64,000 nt of DNA, taken from NCBI RefSeq assembly GCF_039540065.1, contig NZ_CP154278.1:1176521-1240520 (forward strand). The letters are read 5' to 3'. Both the position numbers and the translations under genes were made by a program. The stretch is from Wolbachia endosymbiont of Encarsia formosa (GTDB taxonomy: Bacteria; Pseudomonadota; Alphaproteobacteria; Rickettsiales; Anaplasmataceae). A model generated the notes under the pieces. That model ran no database searches. It saw only the letters and a program-made list of their open reading frames with translations, and had not been told where the DNA came from. Shown piece after piece: positions 41,611 to 51,597 of the stretch; position 1 is the stretch's first letter; every line of letters starts with the position of its first letter.

Positions 41611-42951
41611 ATGCTTTTCAATTCTATAGCTTTTGTATTGAATTTCCTTTTTTTACTACTATTTCTCTATATTGTTGTAAGAAAGAACAGAAAATTTAGT
41701 GAGAATCTTGAGAAGAATTTACTTAAAGTAGAACATGAACTTCAAGATGCAAAACAGTCTTTAGTAGATAAAAATAAGGAAATAGTTGATTTGAAAGTGA
41801 GGAACGCAGAACTTGAAGTAATTCTTCAAAAAGAGCGTGAAGAAAAGAAAAAGGAAATAGAATTACTAACAAAAGCAGAGGAGAGGCTTACGAACACTTT
41901 TAAAGCACTTTCTCTTGATGCTCTTCAGGTAAACAATAATAATTTTCTGAACTTAGCAAAAGAAGTGATCGATAATAAGCTAAAAGAAACAGAAAGTGAC
42001 TTCAAAAAAAGGCAAGCAACGATCAACGAAGTTATCACTCCAATAAAAGAAAAATTAGAAAAATTCGACAGTGAAATACGTGAGCTAGAGAAAGAGAGGG
42101 TAGGGGCCTACGAAGGTTTAAGGGAGCAAATTGGAGCATTAATGAACCAAACTTCTAGCCTTGCTAACGCCTTGAGGAAACCTCACATTAGAGGTAAGTG
42201 GGGTGAAATGCAGCTCAAAAGAGTGATAGAGATGGCGGGAATGATTGAATATTGCGATTTTTTTACTCAAGCCTCAGTGATTGATAAAAACGAGGACAAT
42301 TTGTTGCGTCCTGATTTAATAGTAAAAATGCCATCAGGAAAGCAAATAATAATAGATGCTAAAGTACCACTTGATTCTTACATGGATGCTATGTCGCAAA
42401 ATGATTTACAGATACAAAAGGAAAAATTGAAGAATCATTCTCTGGCAATAAAAAAACATATAAATGATCTAGGCAGAAAGGAATATTGGAACCAATTTGA
42501 AAATACGCCAGAGTTTGTGGTGCTTTTTTTAACAGGAGAAGGGGTTTTCAGCGCAGCACTAGAATGTGAACCAGCTTTGATAGAAATTGGAATAGAAAAA
42601 AAAGTAATTATTGCAACACCAATCACTTTAATTGCGCTACTTAGGGCAGTAGCCTATGGATGGAAGCAAGAGATGATAGCTGAAAATGCAAAGAAAATAA
42701 GTGAACTAGGCCATATTTTATATGAGCGAATCTGCACAATGGGCGAAAATTTTGATAATTTACGCAGAAGCTTAAAAAGTGCTGTTGATCATTACAATAA
42801 AACTGCTGGTTCGCTTGAGGTAAGAGTGTTTCCTGCTGCCCGAGAATTCAATAAGCTTGGTATACATGCAAAAAATAAAGAACTCACTGCTGCAAAAGAG
42901 TTGGAATCTTTACCACGCAGTTTACATGCTGAGAGGTTGAAAGTAGATTAG
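41611..42951 (+). CDS. rmuC: DNA recombination protein RmuC
   Basis: RmuC limits recombination at inverted repeats and has a restriction-nuclease-like fold. The 446-residue protein has an N-terminal membrane helix ([18 protein letters not shown]), a long coiled coil to about residue 190, and the conserved domain with [40 protein letters not shown] and [12 protein letters not shown]. The DAKVPLDSY block carries the nuclease-type D...(D/E)xK residues. It is complete. The spacing to its neighbours suggests a separate transcript. Confidence 0.95.
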   Translation: MLFNSIAFVLNFLFLLLFLYIVVRKNRKFSENLEKNLLKVEHELQDAKQSLVDKNKEIVDLKVRNAELEVILQKEREEKKKEIELLTKAEERLTNTFKALSLDALQVNNNNFLNLAKEVIDNKLKETESDFKKRQATINEVITPIKEKLEKFDSEIRELEKERVGAYEGLREQIGALMNQTSSLANALRKPHIRGKWGEMQLKRVIEMAGMIEYCDFFTQASVIDKNEDNLLRPDLIVKMPSGKQIIIDAKVPLDSYMDAMSQNDLQIQKEKLKNHSLAIKKHINDLGRKEYWNQFENTPEFVVLFLTGEGVFSAALECEPALIEIGIEKKVIIATPITLIALLRAVAYGWKQEMIAENAKKISELGHILYERICTMGENFDNLRRSLKSAVDHYNKTAGSLEVRVFPAAREFNKLGIHAKNKELTAAKELESLPRSLHAERLKVD

Positions 42952-42983
42952 TATTTCAGGTCTCCTTAACTTACATTTGCTGA

Positions 42984-44090
42984 TTAAAACAACTTTCTAA
43001 AAATTTTTTTTATATAGCTCAATTCCTGCACATCATTTGCTGCATAAACAGGTATAGTTTTTTGCTCAGTACCAGGTATTTCTACAAAAATTTTGCCCAC
43101 TTCTTGACCTTTTTTAATTGGTGCGGGTACCATATCTTTATACTCAATACGCACTTTAATTTTATCATGTAATCTGCGGTTATAAGTTATGGTAACATCG
43201 TTTGCAACTGTAACGGGCACCTTTTTATCTTTTCCATAAACAATATTTATTTCTTCAACTACGCTATCCTTAGCAAATATTTTCTGGGTATTAAAATGAT
43301 TTAAGGAATATTGTATTAGTCTTTTTGCTTCCTCTATTCGCTCTTTCTCGGTGTCCAAACCATTCACAACAGCAAAAATTCTCCTATCGTTCCGTTTTGC
43401 AGATACTATAATTCCATAACCACCAGCACTCGTATGACCTGTCTTTAGACCATCAACTCCAATATCATGGAAAAGTAAAAGATTTTTATTTTTTTGTACA
43501 ATATCGTTATATGTCAAATATTGTTCAGAGAATAGATCATAGTATTCAGGAAAATCGGTGAAAATTCTTTTTGCCAGTGTTACCAAGTCTTTTGCGCTCA
43601 TAAAATGGTTTTCATCTGGCCATCCACTTGAGTTAACAAAATGACTATCATTAAGATTCAAATCTTGTGCAACTTCATTCATTTCAGCAACAAAATTCTC
43701 TTCTGATCCTGCGATACCCTCGGCTAGCACTATGCATGCATCATTACCTGAGGCAATTGTAATTCCTTCAAGCAGTTCTTTTAAAGTAACAAATTGACCT
43801 TCTTTCAAAAACATAGAAGAGCCTTTCCTTTCCCATGCTTTTCTACTTACTCGAAATTTATCTTCCATTTTTATTATTCCAGCTTTTAGATAATCGAAGG
43901 CCACATATAAAGTCATTAACTTGCTCATTGAAGATGGGGCCATTTTTTCACTGGAATTATGGTCAAAAATGAAAGAGTCTGAAGCTAAATCTAAAACAAC
44001 TGCTTGCTTTGCTTTAGTTCTAAACTGATATGAGTACGAATTAAAAGGGAGTATAAAAATTAATAGCAAAGTTACTAATTTGCTTAACAT
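42984..44090 (-). CDS. dacC: D-alanyl-D-alanine carboxypeptidase, PBP5/PBP6 type
   Basis: This enzyme trims the terminal D-alanine of peptidoglycan stem peptides in the periplasm. The frame is open to 44255, but the ATG at 44090 gives a proper signal peptide (MLSKLVTLLLIFILPFNSYS) and 368 residues. Catalytic motifs are all present: SSMSK (S-x-x-K), ASGNDA (SxN) and LKTGHTSAGGYG (KTG). A C-terminal PBP5-type beta domain follows (IPVYAANDV). It fits the minimal peptidoglycan machinery known from Wolbachia. The symbol is by family; dacA or dacF are equally usable. Confidence 0.93.
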   Translation of the reverse strand: MLSKLVTLLLIFILPFNSYSYQFRTKAKQAVVLDLASDSFIFDHNSSEKMAPSSMSKLMTLYVAFDYLKAGIIKMEDKFRVSRKAWERKGSSMFLKEGQFVTLKELLEGITIASGNDACIVLAEGIAGSEENFVAEMNEVAQDLNLNDSHFVNSSGWPDENHFMSAKDLVTLAKRIFTDFPEYYDLFSEQYLTYNDIVQKNKNLLLFHDIGVDGLKTGHTSAGGYGIIVSAKRNDRRIFAVVNGLDTEKERIEEAKRLIQYSLNHFNTQKIFAKDSVVEEINIVYGKDKKVPVTVANDVTITYNRRLHDKIKVRIEYKDMVPAPIKKGQEVGKIFVEIPGTEQKTIPVYAANDVQELSYIKKIFRKLF

Positions 44091-44469
44091 ATTTATAATT
44101 TTAAATTTATAATGTGCTAAACTAATAGTATGATTTTGCACGAGCATTTCAATAGATCTCTTGCATAAAACTTCCTTGACAAACTGCGCCAGCCCCCTTA
44201 TTATAACAATAAGAGTATTTATCCTTGTTTTCGATCCGCGCGGGTTCAACAACAAAAATTCAGTAAAAAACTCAGATATTTATTGGCAAATTACATAAAA
44301 ATTATAGCGGCTGCATGTCTTTTTTATTTTTTCTACATTCAGCCAAAACGCGCTTATTTTAAGCGTTAGCACATTATTACAGCGCCAATTTACATTATTA
44401 TAGGGTCAAAACTCGTTACACGGGGATTTTTTTGCCTTTTTTTCGCTTGGTAAATTTATTAATATTTGA

Positions 44470-44608
44470 GGTGTCATCCCAGTGCTTGACACTGGAATCC
44501 AGGAAAGTTTAGCTTATGAGCAAGCAAACTAGCATAGAAAGTGGTTGCAACATTTTCGGTGAGATTTCAGAAAGGCTAGATTCCAGTGTCAAGCACTGGA
44601 ATGACACC
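44470..44608. repeat. Complete dispersed palindromic repeat element
   Basis: Inverted arms of about 33 bp lie at 44470-44502 (GGTGTCATCCCAGTGCTTGA...) and 44576-44608 (...AGCACTGGAATGACACC), with about 73 bp between them. The core GTGCTTGACACTGGAATCCAG recurs with variation at 19894, 47362 and 53690. A related GTGTCAGCTACTTTCATGAC follows at 44625. The 380 bp between the dacC start and this repeat holds no gene that I can support; it contains CTCAGATATTTATTGGCAAA and probably belongs to dispersed repeats too. Confidence 0.8.
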
Positions 44609-44751
44609 CTCTTGGATGGAGGACAGTGTCAGCTACTTTCATGACACCATTTGCTGTCTTCAAAAATTTACAATTATGCTTCATGTGTTTTATTAAATAT
44701 TTTACTTAAAAATTTAATTTCTTATTATAAGAGATAAGCAATTCATGAATA

Positions 44752-45432
44752 ATGAAAGATTACAAAAAAGGTCATAGAAAGCGCCTAAGAGAGAGAATTA
44801 TTTTAGATAACGGACAATCATTGCTTGATTATGAGATTTTAGAACACATTTTATATTCAGCATATAGTAGAATCGATGTAAAGCCAGTAGCAAAGAGTTT
44901 GATAGAAAATTTGGGAAGTTTAAATAAAGTTTTTAATGCCGATTTAGAAGCACTGCAGAATATTGAAGGAGTTAATAATGCAGCCATATCTGCTATATTT
45001 TGTGTGAAACAGGCTTTTGTTCGTTCTGCGCGAGAAGAAATAAAGGACTTACCTATAATCAATAATTGGAAAAAATTGCTTGATTATTTAAAAGCAAGTA
45101 TAGGAAGCCTTAATAAAGAAAATTTTCGCGTTATCTATATGAATAAAAGATATCGTCTAATAGCAGAAGATCTACAAAACTTTGGTACAATAGATCAAAC
45201 TCCGCTTTATGTTAGAGAGATCATAAAGCGCGCTCTTTTGATTGGCTCAACATCGATTGTAATATCCCACAATCACCCAAGTGGAGATATACAACCTTCA
45301 AGTAGCGATATGTTTCTCACCAGACAGCTTGCAGAAGCTTGCAAAAGCATAGGAATAGAATTAATAGATCATATTATTATCACGTTTAGTAGCTATTTTA
45401 GTTTCAAGGAAAATAGGCTTTTATTAGAGTAG
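44752..45432 (+). CDS. radC: RadC family protein (JAMM/MPN domain)
   Basis: RadC proteins carry a JAMM metalloprotease-like fold; their role in repair is uncertain. The 226-residue protein has the N-terminal helix-hairpin-helix part (YKKGHRKRLRERI, NIEGVNNAAISAI) and the C-terminal domain with the metal motif SHNHPSGDIQPSSSD. It ends normally at LIDHIIITFSSYFSFKE. Length is standard. It is intact, although decayed sequence starts right after it. Confidence 0.95.
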   Translation: MKDYKKGHRKRLRERIILDNGQSLLDYEILEHILYSAYSRIDVKPVAKSLIENLGSLNKVFNADLEALQNIEGVNNAAISAIFCVKQAFVRSAREEIKDLPIINNWKKLLDYLKASIGSLNKENFRVIYMNKRYRLIAEDLQNFGTIDQTPLYVREIIKRALLIGSTSIVISHNHPSGDIQPSSSDMFLTRQLAEACKSIGIELIDHIIITFSSYFSFKENRLLLE

Positions 45433-45484
45433 ATCTAAAATTACTTTTGCCATTTTTCTTATTATGGAAGTAAAGCTATACATG

Positions 45485-45537
45485 AGGTGGTTGCCAGTGG
45501 AACAAAAATTTTCCTTCTGGAAGACAATGTGTGATTT
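45485..45537 (+). other. Short transposase scrap after radC
   Basis: About 50 bp (GGTTGCCAGTGGAACAAAAA...) correspond to the reverse strand around 53400 (TTTGCCAGTAGAGCAAAAGA...), where a longer IS5-type relic lies. Both read as LPVEQK followed by a FxxWKT segment in some frame. It is a tiny remnant of the same transposase family. Confidence 0.45.
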
Positions 45538-45540
45538 AGG

Positions 45541-45579
45541 TAGTGGCAAATTGAAAGAAATACATGGTATTTGCCACTA
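45541..45579. terminator. 11-bp hairpin between converging genes
   Basis: TAGTGGCAAAT at 45541-45551 pairs perfectly with ATTTGCCACTA at 45569-45579, with a 17-nt loop. It lies between radC and the converging pseudogene. There is no T-run, so it is at best a weak two-way terminator, or just a leftover inverted repeat. Confidence 0.35.
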
Positions 45580-45646
45580 TTAGAAATCTCCTGTTTTGAT
45601 AAGACTTATGAGGTCTTTGTTGGTTTTTTGAATTTTGTTGAAGCAC

Positions 45647-46896
45647 TCACATGCTTACTCTAATATTTTGTTCACAGAGCCTAGTTAGCTCAATTTCAAA
45701 GTTAATTTGTGAAGCTCTGAGTTCTGTTAGGGGATTTTCTGGTTGAATATCTAGCTTATTCTGTATGTTCGGTAAACAAATTAAAGCCGAATCAAAAATT
45801 TCATCATACTGCTCTGCTTCATGTGCGCAATTGATTATTTCTTCGAATTCTTCCACATCTTGCGGAGTATATTTTAATATTGCTCTTATTTGGTTTAGGT
45901 TTTGACGAATTTTTTCCTGATATCCAGCAATTCTCTCTTGATATATATCAATCATTTTTTGACATGCGTTGCCTCTAAATGGATGTTCTTTTTTCTCTTT
46001 TATGTAAGAACTTTGAAAATCTTTACAGTTAAGAATTGATTCTCTATGTTTTTTATGTCATTAATTATGCTGATTGTTGACTTACTGATTTCCCTTAAGC
46101 TTTCTTTCTGTTCTTTTTTTTCAACAGCATGATTTTTTATCTGGCTCATTTTATCATACAGATTTCTGCATTCTTTATAGGATGCCAGCGGTTGTAGTAT
46201 TCCTTCCTCTACACCTTGATTATAAAAATTTTTTAACTCATCGCTTGATAGTATTCGTATAGCATCTTCCCTTTTACCTTGTGATTTAGGATACTTTTTG
46301 TTCAGTGAACTAATATAATTTAATAGGAAACTCTTAGTTAAATCTTCCTTTTTAACTTCTGATAATTTTTCTAGTGTTTCTATATATTTCAAAGTTTCCG
46401 CAAAAAGCTGCGCACCAGATGTAGCAAATCCTGGCAGTGGTTTGCTCTGCGCCTTATAAAAATCGGTTTGTAAAAAATCTTCGGCTTGTTTTTTTATTAC
46501 TGAAAGTTCATTGAAGGCTTTTTCTGGATTGATTTTTTTTAAAATACTAGTAGCTTTTTTAATCGCTCTTTCTCTCTTTTTATTATCTTGTTTTTCATTT
46601 AATATCAGATGTTCAGTTTTGGTAAAAGCATCACCTTGATCACTCTTTGCAATGTTACAAACGATGTTTTTTACAACTTTTTCAGTTGCTGCATAATCTA
46701 TTTCTTTTGCAAAGCAGTCAACAAATGATTGCCAAACTTTTTTATTAGCAAGCTTACTTGTTTTATTTTCAAAATCTTATATATCTTTGAATCCTAAAAT
46801 AGTATAGAGATTTTTTTCAATTATTGGTTCAGCATGTTGTTTTGCCACTTTACCTTTTATATTGAATAGAAATTTACTAATCTTAGTTGTGCCCAT
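45647..46896 (-). pseudogene. Unrecognised helical protein broken by a stop and a frameshift
   Basis: The gene starts at ATG 46896 behind GAGGTAAT and reads MGTTKISKFLFNIKGKVAKQ. Codon 40 is TAA (IDs: GFKDI-stop-DFENK). The frame then stays open to 46000 with helical text (KKVWQSFVDCFAKEIDYAAT, INPEKAFNELSVIKKQAEDF). Near 46030 it shifts, and the alternate frame reads HRESILNCKDFQSSYIKEKK and runs through MIDIYQERIAGYQEKIRQNL to 45647. Rejoined, the protein would be about 415 residues, fully helical, with no membrane segment. No family was recognised. Confidence 0.65.
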
Positions 46897-47042
46897 AATA
46901 TTACCTCACAATATTAATGTTATATAATATAAAGTATAAAAGCTTAATGCTTAATTTTTACTTACTATTAATATAATTGAAGATTAGCTTTGTTCCTATA
47001 TTAAAACTTTAACTCCCAATTTATTATTAGTAATATCATTAT

Positions 47043-47549
47043 ATGAATCTTATACCTGAATTTGGGAATATATTGTTATTGGTAGCCTGTTTGTTATCTT
47101 TAACGTATTTGTTTATACCGTTTAGTTCTTACCGATTCGTCTCCTCTGCCATATTTTTTTGTGTGTCAGCATCAATGGCTATTTTGATCTACTGCCACAT
47201 TAAAAATTATTTCTCACTTGAAAACGTATATTACCACTCACACACAACAAAACCTTTGATCTATAAGATTTGTGGTGTTTGGGGAAATAAAGAAGGGTCT
47301 ATGTTGCTTTGGACCTTAGTGCTTGTCATGTATTTATTACTAATGGATATTTATATACCTTCTGTCATCCCAGTTCCCAGACACTGGGATCCAGACAATT
47401 TAATTGCAAATGAGTACATCAAATTGCAGTGTAATAAAAACTGGATTCCAGACTCATGCGTCAATGTTAAACAAAGTACCATAGAATTCAAGAAGACAAT
47501 TTCCAGAAAATCATTACATCCAAAAAAGGGCGAAATGCTACCTAAATGA
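47043..47549 (+). pseudogene. ccmF: Cytochrome c maturation protein CcmF, N-terminal fragment
   Basis: CcmF joins haem to apocytochrome c with CcmH and is normally above 600 residues. Here the first 110 or so codons are good CcmF: IPEFGNILLLVACLLSLTYL, then the conserved GVWGNKEGSMLLWTL block. At about codon 107 the sequence enters a palindromic repeat (47362-47458, GTCATCCCAGTTCCCAGACA...), and the rest is not CcmF. No further CcmF sequence follows in the window. The remainder was lost or moved by recombination at the repeat. ccmC of the same pathway is intact at 13.9 kb. Confidence 0.82.
47362..47458. repeat. Palindromic repeat inside the ccmF fragment
   Basis: CTGTCATCCCAGTTCCCAGA at 47362 and CTGGATTCCAGAC near 47441 are the arms of the same repeat family as at 44470. 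The element contributes the codons for VIPVPRHWDPD to the ccmF frame, so it was inserted without an immediate stop. Confidence 0.7.
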
Positions 47550-47725
47550 GCTAAAGGTAAGCTAAATTTTTTAAGATGCAAGATGTTTTTGAAATAATAA
47601 GATAATGAAGTTATGGGGTGAGTGGCTGTAATATTTAAACTACCATAATTAAATCAACCTATGGAAGGGTCAAAACTTACTGGCATGTAAAACATATATA
47701 AATTAATAAATAAAGATAGTTGGAT

Positions 47726-48280
47726 TTATTGATCGACGTTATGCCGCATAAAGTTGAGTTCATAAGCAAGAATAGACTTTTTACGTTCTATTCCCCAGCG
47801 GTATTTATTAATTTCTCCAGATTTACGAATAACACGATGGCAAGGTATCAAGTAGGAAATTGGGTTATTGGCAATTGCATTTGCAGTAGCGCGTACAGCT
47901 TTTGGTTTATCAATGATATGTGCAATATTTTCATAGGCCGTTGTTGTACCTTTAGGAATTGAGAGCAATGCTTGCCAAACTTTAATTTGAAAATCTGTTC
48001 CCTTAACAAGCAAAGAAAATGACCTCTCAGGTATTTGTATGTCAAAAATATTATGTACAATTTTCTCTGTTGTTAGCCTATCTTCTTTTAGGCAGGCTTG
48101 TGACCATTCTTTTTCAAGTATCCCAATAGCTGAAGTTTCAAAATCACAAAAAGAAATGTTACAGATGCTTTGTGCAGTAACTCCAATAAGCGCTTTTCCA
48201 AAAGTGGTGGAGTGGTACCCATATAAAATATCGATAGACTCTTTATTTTTTCTAGGCGTTGTAATCTGATATTTAGCCAT
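47726..48280 (-). CDS. ogt: Methylated-DNA-protein-cysteine methyltransferase
   Basis: This suicide enzyme moves the methyl group from O6-methylguanine to its own cysteine. The preferred start is the ATG at 48280 (MAKYQITTPRKNKESI), giving 184 residues. An Ada/Ogt-like N-terminal domain (YGYHSTTFGKALIGVTAQSI) is followed by FQIKVWQALLSIPKGTTTAY, the DNA-binding helix RATANAIANNP, and the active site LIPCHRVI. All key residues are present. The same frame is open upstream to 48802, but that stretch is an out-of-frame or in-frame piece of a DUF2339 gene and does not belong to this protein. Confidence 0.93.
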   Translation of the reverse strand: MAKYQITTPRKNKESIDILYGYHSTTFGKALIGVTAQSICNISFCDFETSAIGILEKEWSQACLKEDRLTTEKIVHNIFDIQIPERSFSLLVKGTDFQIKVWQALLSIPKGTTTAYENIAHIIDKPKAVRATANAIANNPISYLIPCHRVIRKSGEINKYRWGIERKKSILAYELNFMRHNVDQ

Positions 48281-48293
48281 ATTCAAGAGATTA

Positions 48294-48986
48294 TTATTTT
48301 TCACACTTTCTGAAAACAAACTGTGCATAAAACCAACTGAGTCCAAGGCCAAAGAAAGAGAATACACGCAACAGTCCAGTAAGCTCTGATGCGTCATAGA
48401 GAAATACTTTTCCACTGTTAGAATCATAACCACGAGCGATGCAATACGAATAGACTGATTTTGTTGTAGCGCACCAAAAAGCAGTAGAATGATACCAAAA
48501 ATTAGCCATATTATAGAGTAAGCATAAATTTCAAAATTACTTATTTCATATTTATTTGGATACTCTCCATGAAACATTTGCCACACATTTAGCGATACTA
48601 ATACAAAAGAAAGCAGTAACATGAAGATATAGCTGTATCTTTTCCACTCTACCTTTTTTATGTGAGATATGATTTTTGAAGTCCACACAATCGGTAATCC
48701 ATAAGTGAGCAATAAAGCATTGAATATAAGAAACTTACCTACAGCTTGCGATGACCACAATGGGTTGTAGATAATAAGGTCAAAGTAACAAATGCGGAAC
48801 ATTGCAATAACAGAAAGAACTATACCGCTTAAAGATACAGCTTGCCTTGTAAAATGCCTTCCAACCCATAAACATGCTAATCCATATAGAAATAAGACGT
48901 TTGTAATAATACCACGTTCAAAAAAAACAGCTTTAACAAATAGGACATTTTCATTGACATGAAAAATATGACGAATGAGATAGTAT
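48294..48986 (-). pseudogene. DUF2339 membrane protein, C-terminal remnant with frameshift
   Basis: The minus strand from 48986 reads RYYLIRHIFHVNENVLFVKA, FERGIITNVLFLYGLACLWV, then YNPLWSSQAVGKFLIFNALL and FEIYAYSIIWLIFGIILLLF, the C-terminal membrane part of DUF2339 proteins. A frameshift near 48420 moves it to another frame that reads KVFLYDASELTGLLRVFSFF and ends GLGLSWFYAQFVFRKCEK at 48294. The upstream part is cut off by the IS481 element at 48987. DUF2339 proteins are normally 800-1000 residues, so only about a quarter remains. Confidence 0.75.
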
Positions 48987-50155
48987 CTGTGTGATTCATA
49001 GAGGTTATTACAGCAAAAATGTAAGATAAAATAAAAACTTTGACTTGTGATAGTTTAAATACCTTATTACAATAATATGAATAAATTCATCAACAAGAGG
49101 CAATCAGTAAATGGATAACAAAGTTAAGTTGCGTCTGAATTGGATAGAATTATACAAAAAATTAGGTCATGCAGGCAAAGTATGTCAACACTATAACATT
49201 TCACGCTTTACCTTACGAAAATGGTACAAACATTATGAAAAGCTAGGTGAACAGGGATTGTCAAACCTTAGTAGCAGGCCTAAAACTTTACCCTTACAAA
49301 AAATCAACAAGTCAAATGAACAGCTCATTCTTCATCTGAGAAAAGCTAGAAAATTAGGAGCAAGACGTATTCAAGCTGAATTAAAGCGTTTACATGATAT
49401 CTCTTTTGCATTGGCTACTATACACAAAGTTTTGAAGAAACACGATGTAAGTCTTTTACGTATTAAGCGCCACTATCGCAAGCAGATTAAGCGTTATAAC
49501 TGCAAAGTGCCAGGAGAGCGTGTACAAATGGATGTTTGCAAAATATCTTCGGGGCTTTATCAATATACTGCTATAGATGATTGTACGCGTTATAAAGTTA
49601 TCGCATTATACTCAAGGCTTACTTCAAAAAATACTCTGGATTTCCTAAAACAATTAAGGGAAAGGGCTCCATTTCATTGTAAAAGGATTCAGACCGATAG
49701 AGGACAAGAATTTTTTGCTTACGAAGTGCAAGAGTGTCTAAAAGAATGGAAAATAAAATTCCGTCCAATTAAGCCGTTTTTCCCACATTTAAATGGTAAA
49801 GTAGAAAGAGCGCAGCGTACAGATTTAGATGAATTTTATAGTAGCGTTAACATTAAGGATTATGAATTGCAAGTCAAGCTTAGGGATTGGGAAGAATATT
49901 ATAATAAACAACGTCCTCATAGCTCTCTTCAGGGAAAGACTCCTTGGGAAAAATATAAAGAACTGGAAAAAACAATTCCTTGTCTAAGTGAAATACAAAA
50001 AAATTATATCTCATCAAAAGAAACATTTGTCATGCAAAATTACAAACATAACCAAGAGTTAAAGTCACTTCAAAAATATAAAACCTCTTAACAGGTATTT
50101 CAAGTTCAGACTTGATCTGACAAATTAGTTGCAATAACCTCTATGAATCACACAG
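48987..50155 (+). mobile_element. IS481-family insertion sequence, apparently complete
   Basis: The element is bounded by perfect 23-bp terminal inverted repeats at 48987-49009 (CTGTGTGATTCATAGAGGTT...) and 50133-50155, and it carries one intact transposase. Length is 1169 bp. No clear target duplication was seen, so a rearrangement after insertion is possible. It cuts the DUF2339 gene and lies just upstream of an ankyrin-type gene. Of the elements in this window it is the only one that looks able to move. Confidence 0.9.
49111..50091 (+). CDS. IS481-family transposase
   Basis: The 326-residue transposase has an N-terminal helix-turn-helix (HAGKVCQHYNISRFTLRKWY) and an rve/DDE integrase core. 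The catalytic residues are visible as VQMDVCKIS (first D), IQTDRGQEF (second D) and HLNGKVERAQRT (E). It ends with the usual NKQRPHSSLQGKTPWEKYK block. No stop or frameshift interrupts it, in contrast to every other transposase in the window. Confidence 0.95.
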   Translation: MDNKVKLRLNWIELYKKLGHAGKVCQHYNISRFTLRKWYKHYEKLGEQGLSNLSSRPKTLPLQKINKSNEQLILHLRKARKLGARRIQAELKRLHDISFALATIHKVLKKHDVSLLRIKRHYRKQIKRYNCKVPGERVQMDVCKISSGLYQYTAIDDCTRYKVIALYSRLTSKNTLDFLKQLRERAPFHCKRIQTDRGQEFFAYEVQECLKEWKIKFRPIKPFFPHLNGKVERAQRTDLDEFYSSVNIKDYELQVKLRDWEEYYNKQRPHSSLQGKTPWEKYKELEKTIPCLSEIQKNYISSKETFVMQNYKHNQELKSLQKYKTS

Positions 50156-50211
50156 TTAAAGAATATTAATTATTTATGCTGCATAATGTATCTATAGGTT
50201 AGACGTAATTT

Positions 50212-51597
50212 ATGAATGAAACACAACAATCACAGAAAAATATTCAATATAAAATGTTAATGGCGGATGATAATTATAAAGCATTTAGAGAAGCTGCTGC
50301 TGAAGGTAATATTGAAACGTTGAAATTTCTATTGGACAGGGCGAAATTACTAGGTGTGTAGAATAAAATGTTGGCAGTTAATGATTATGAAGCATTTAGA
50401 GAAGCTGCCGGTAATGATAATGCTGAAGTATTAGAGCTTCTGCTGAATAGAGCAGAATTACCAGAAGAGCTACATGAAATGTTAGCAATGAAGAATTATG
50501 AAGCATTTAGAGAAGCTGCTGCTGAAAGTAATATTAAAGTATTGGAGTTTCTGTTGGACAGAGCAAAATTACTAGATGTACAGCATAAAATGTTGGCAGC
50601 TAATAATTATGAAGCATTTAGGGCTGCTGCTGACAATGGTAATATTAAAACGTTGAAGTTTCTATTGGACAAAGCGAAATTACTTGATGTACAGAGTAAA
50701 ATATTGGCAGCTAATAATTATGAAGCATTTAGAGTAGCTGCCGGTAATGGTAATATTGAAGTGTTGGAGCTGCTGCTGGATAGAGCAAAATTACCAAAAG
50801 AACAACACGCAATGTTGGCGGCTAATAATTATGAAGCATTTAGAGAAACTGCTGCTGAAAGTAATATTAAAGCATTGGAGTTTTTACTGGATAGAGCAGG
50901 ATCACCAGAAGAACGACATGCAATGTTGGTGGCTAATAATTGTCAGGCGTTCAGAATAGCTACCAGTGAAGGGAATATTGAAGTGTTGGAGCTGCTATTA
51001 AATAAAGCAGGATCACCAGAAGAATGACATGCAATGTTGGCGGCTAATAATTATGAAGCATTTAGGGTAAATGCTGTTCACGTTGATATTAAAGTGTTGG
51101 AATTTTTATTGGATAGAGCAGGACCACCAGAAGAACGACATGCAATGTTGGAGGCTAATAATTATGAAGCATTTAGAGAAGCTGCCGCTGAAGTTGATAT
51201 TGAAGTATTGGAGTTTCTATTGGATAGAGCAGGATCGCCAGAAGAACAATATGCAATGTTAGCAGCTTACAATCATAAAATGATTTACCATATAACTGGG
51301 AGCCATGCATCTTCTTCTGAGGAATTCAAGAAGATATGTCTTGAAACTGTGATAAGTTATAGTAGTAAGGAAATGCTTGATAAAGTGGAATCAAACCTTA
51401 TTTCTTATAGTACCTGTCAAGAAACAGATGAATCTTATCAAGTAAAGAAGCGAAAATTTGAGGCAACAGAAGATTTATCAAAATCACAGCCAGGACCTTC
51501 TGGATATGAACCACCATCAAAGCATCCTCGGAGAAAAATTTCATGTGTAAATATTGAATCAGGAAATGGAAAAAGAGACAAAGCAACGAAATGCTGA
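50212..51597 (+). pseudogene. Ankyrin-like repeat protein with nine 37-residue repeats and two in-frame stops
   Basis: The frame starts at ATG 50212 and holds nine near-identical repeats with a 111-bp period (units start at 50254, 50368, 50479, 50590, 50701, 50812, 50923, 51034, 51145). The consensus is like MLAANNYEAFREAAAEGNIE followed by VLEFLLDRAGSPEERHA, an ankyrin-type helix pair with a longer loop. Stops interrupt it at 50359 (TAG, end of unit 1) and 51025 (TGA, end of unit 7), with no frameshift. The C-terminal tail has a basic cluster, KKRKFE and SKHPRRK, that resembles a nuclear localisation signal, with PGPSGYEPP between them. As it stands it yields short pieces; the largest are 219 and 187 residues. 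Confidence 0.8.

Noticed and set aside
50254..51256. CRISPR-like array because of regular 111-bp repeats
   Set aside because: The repeats are contiguous, code for 37-residue modules in one frame and have no unique spacers.
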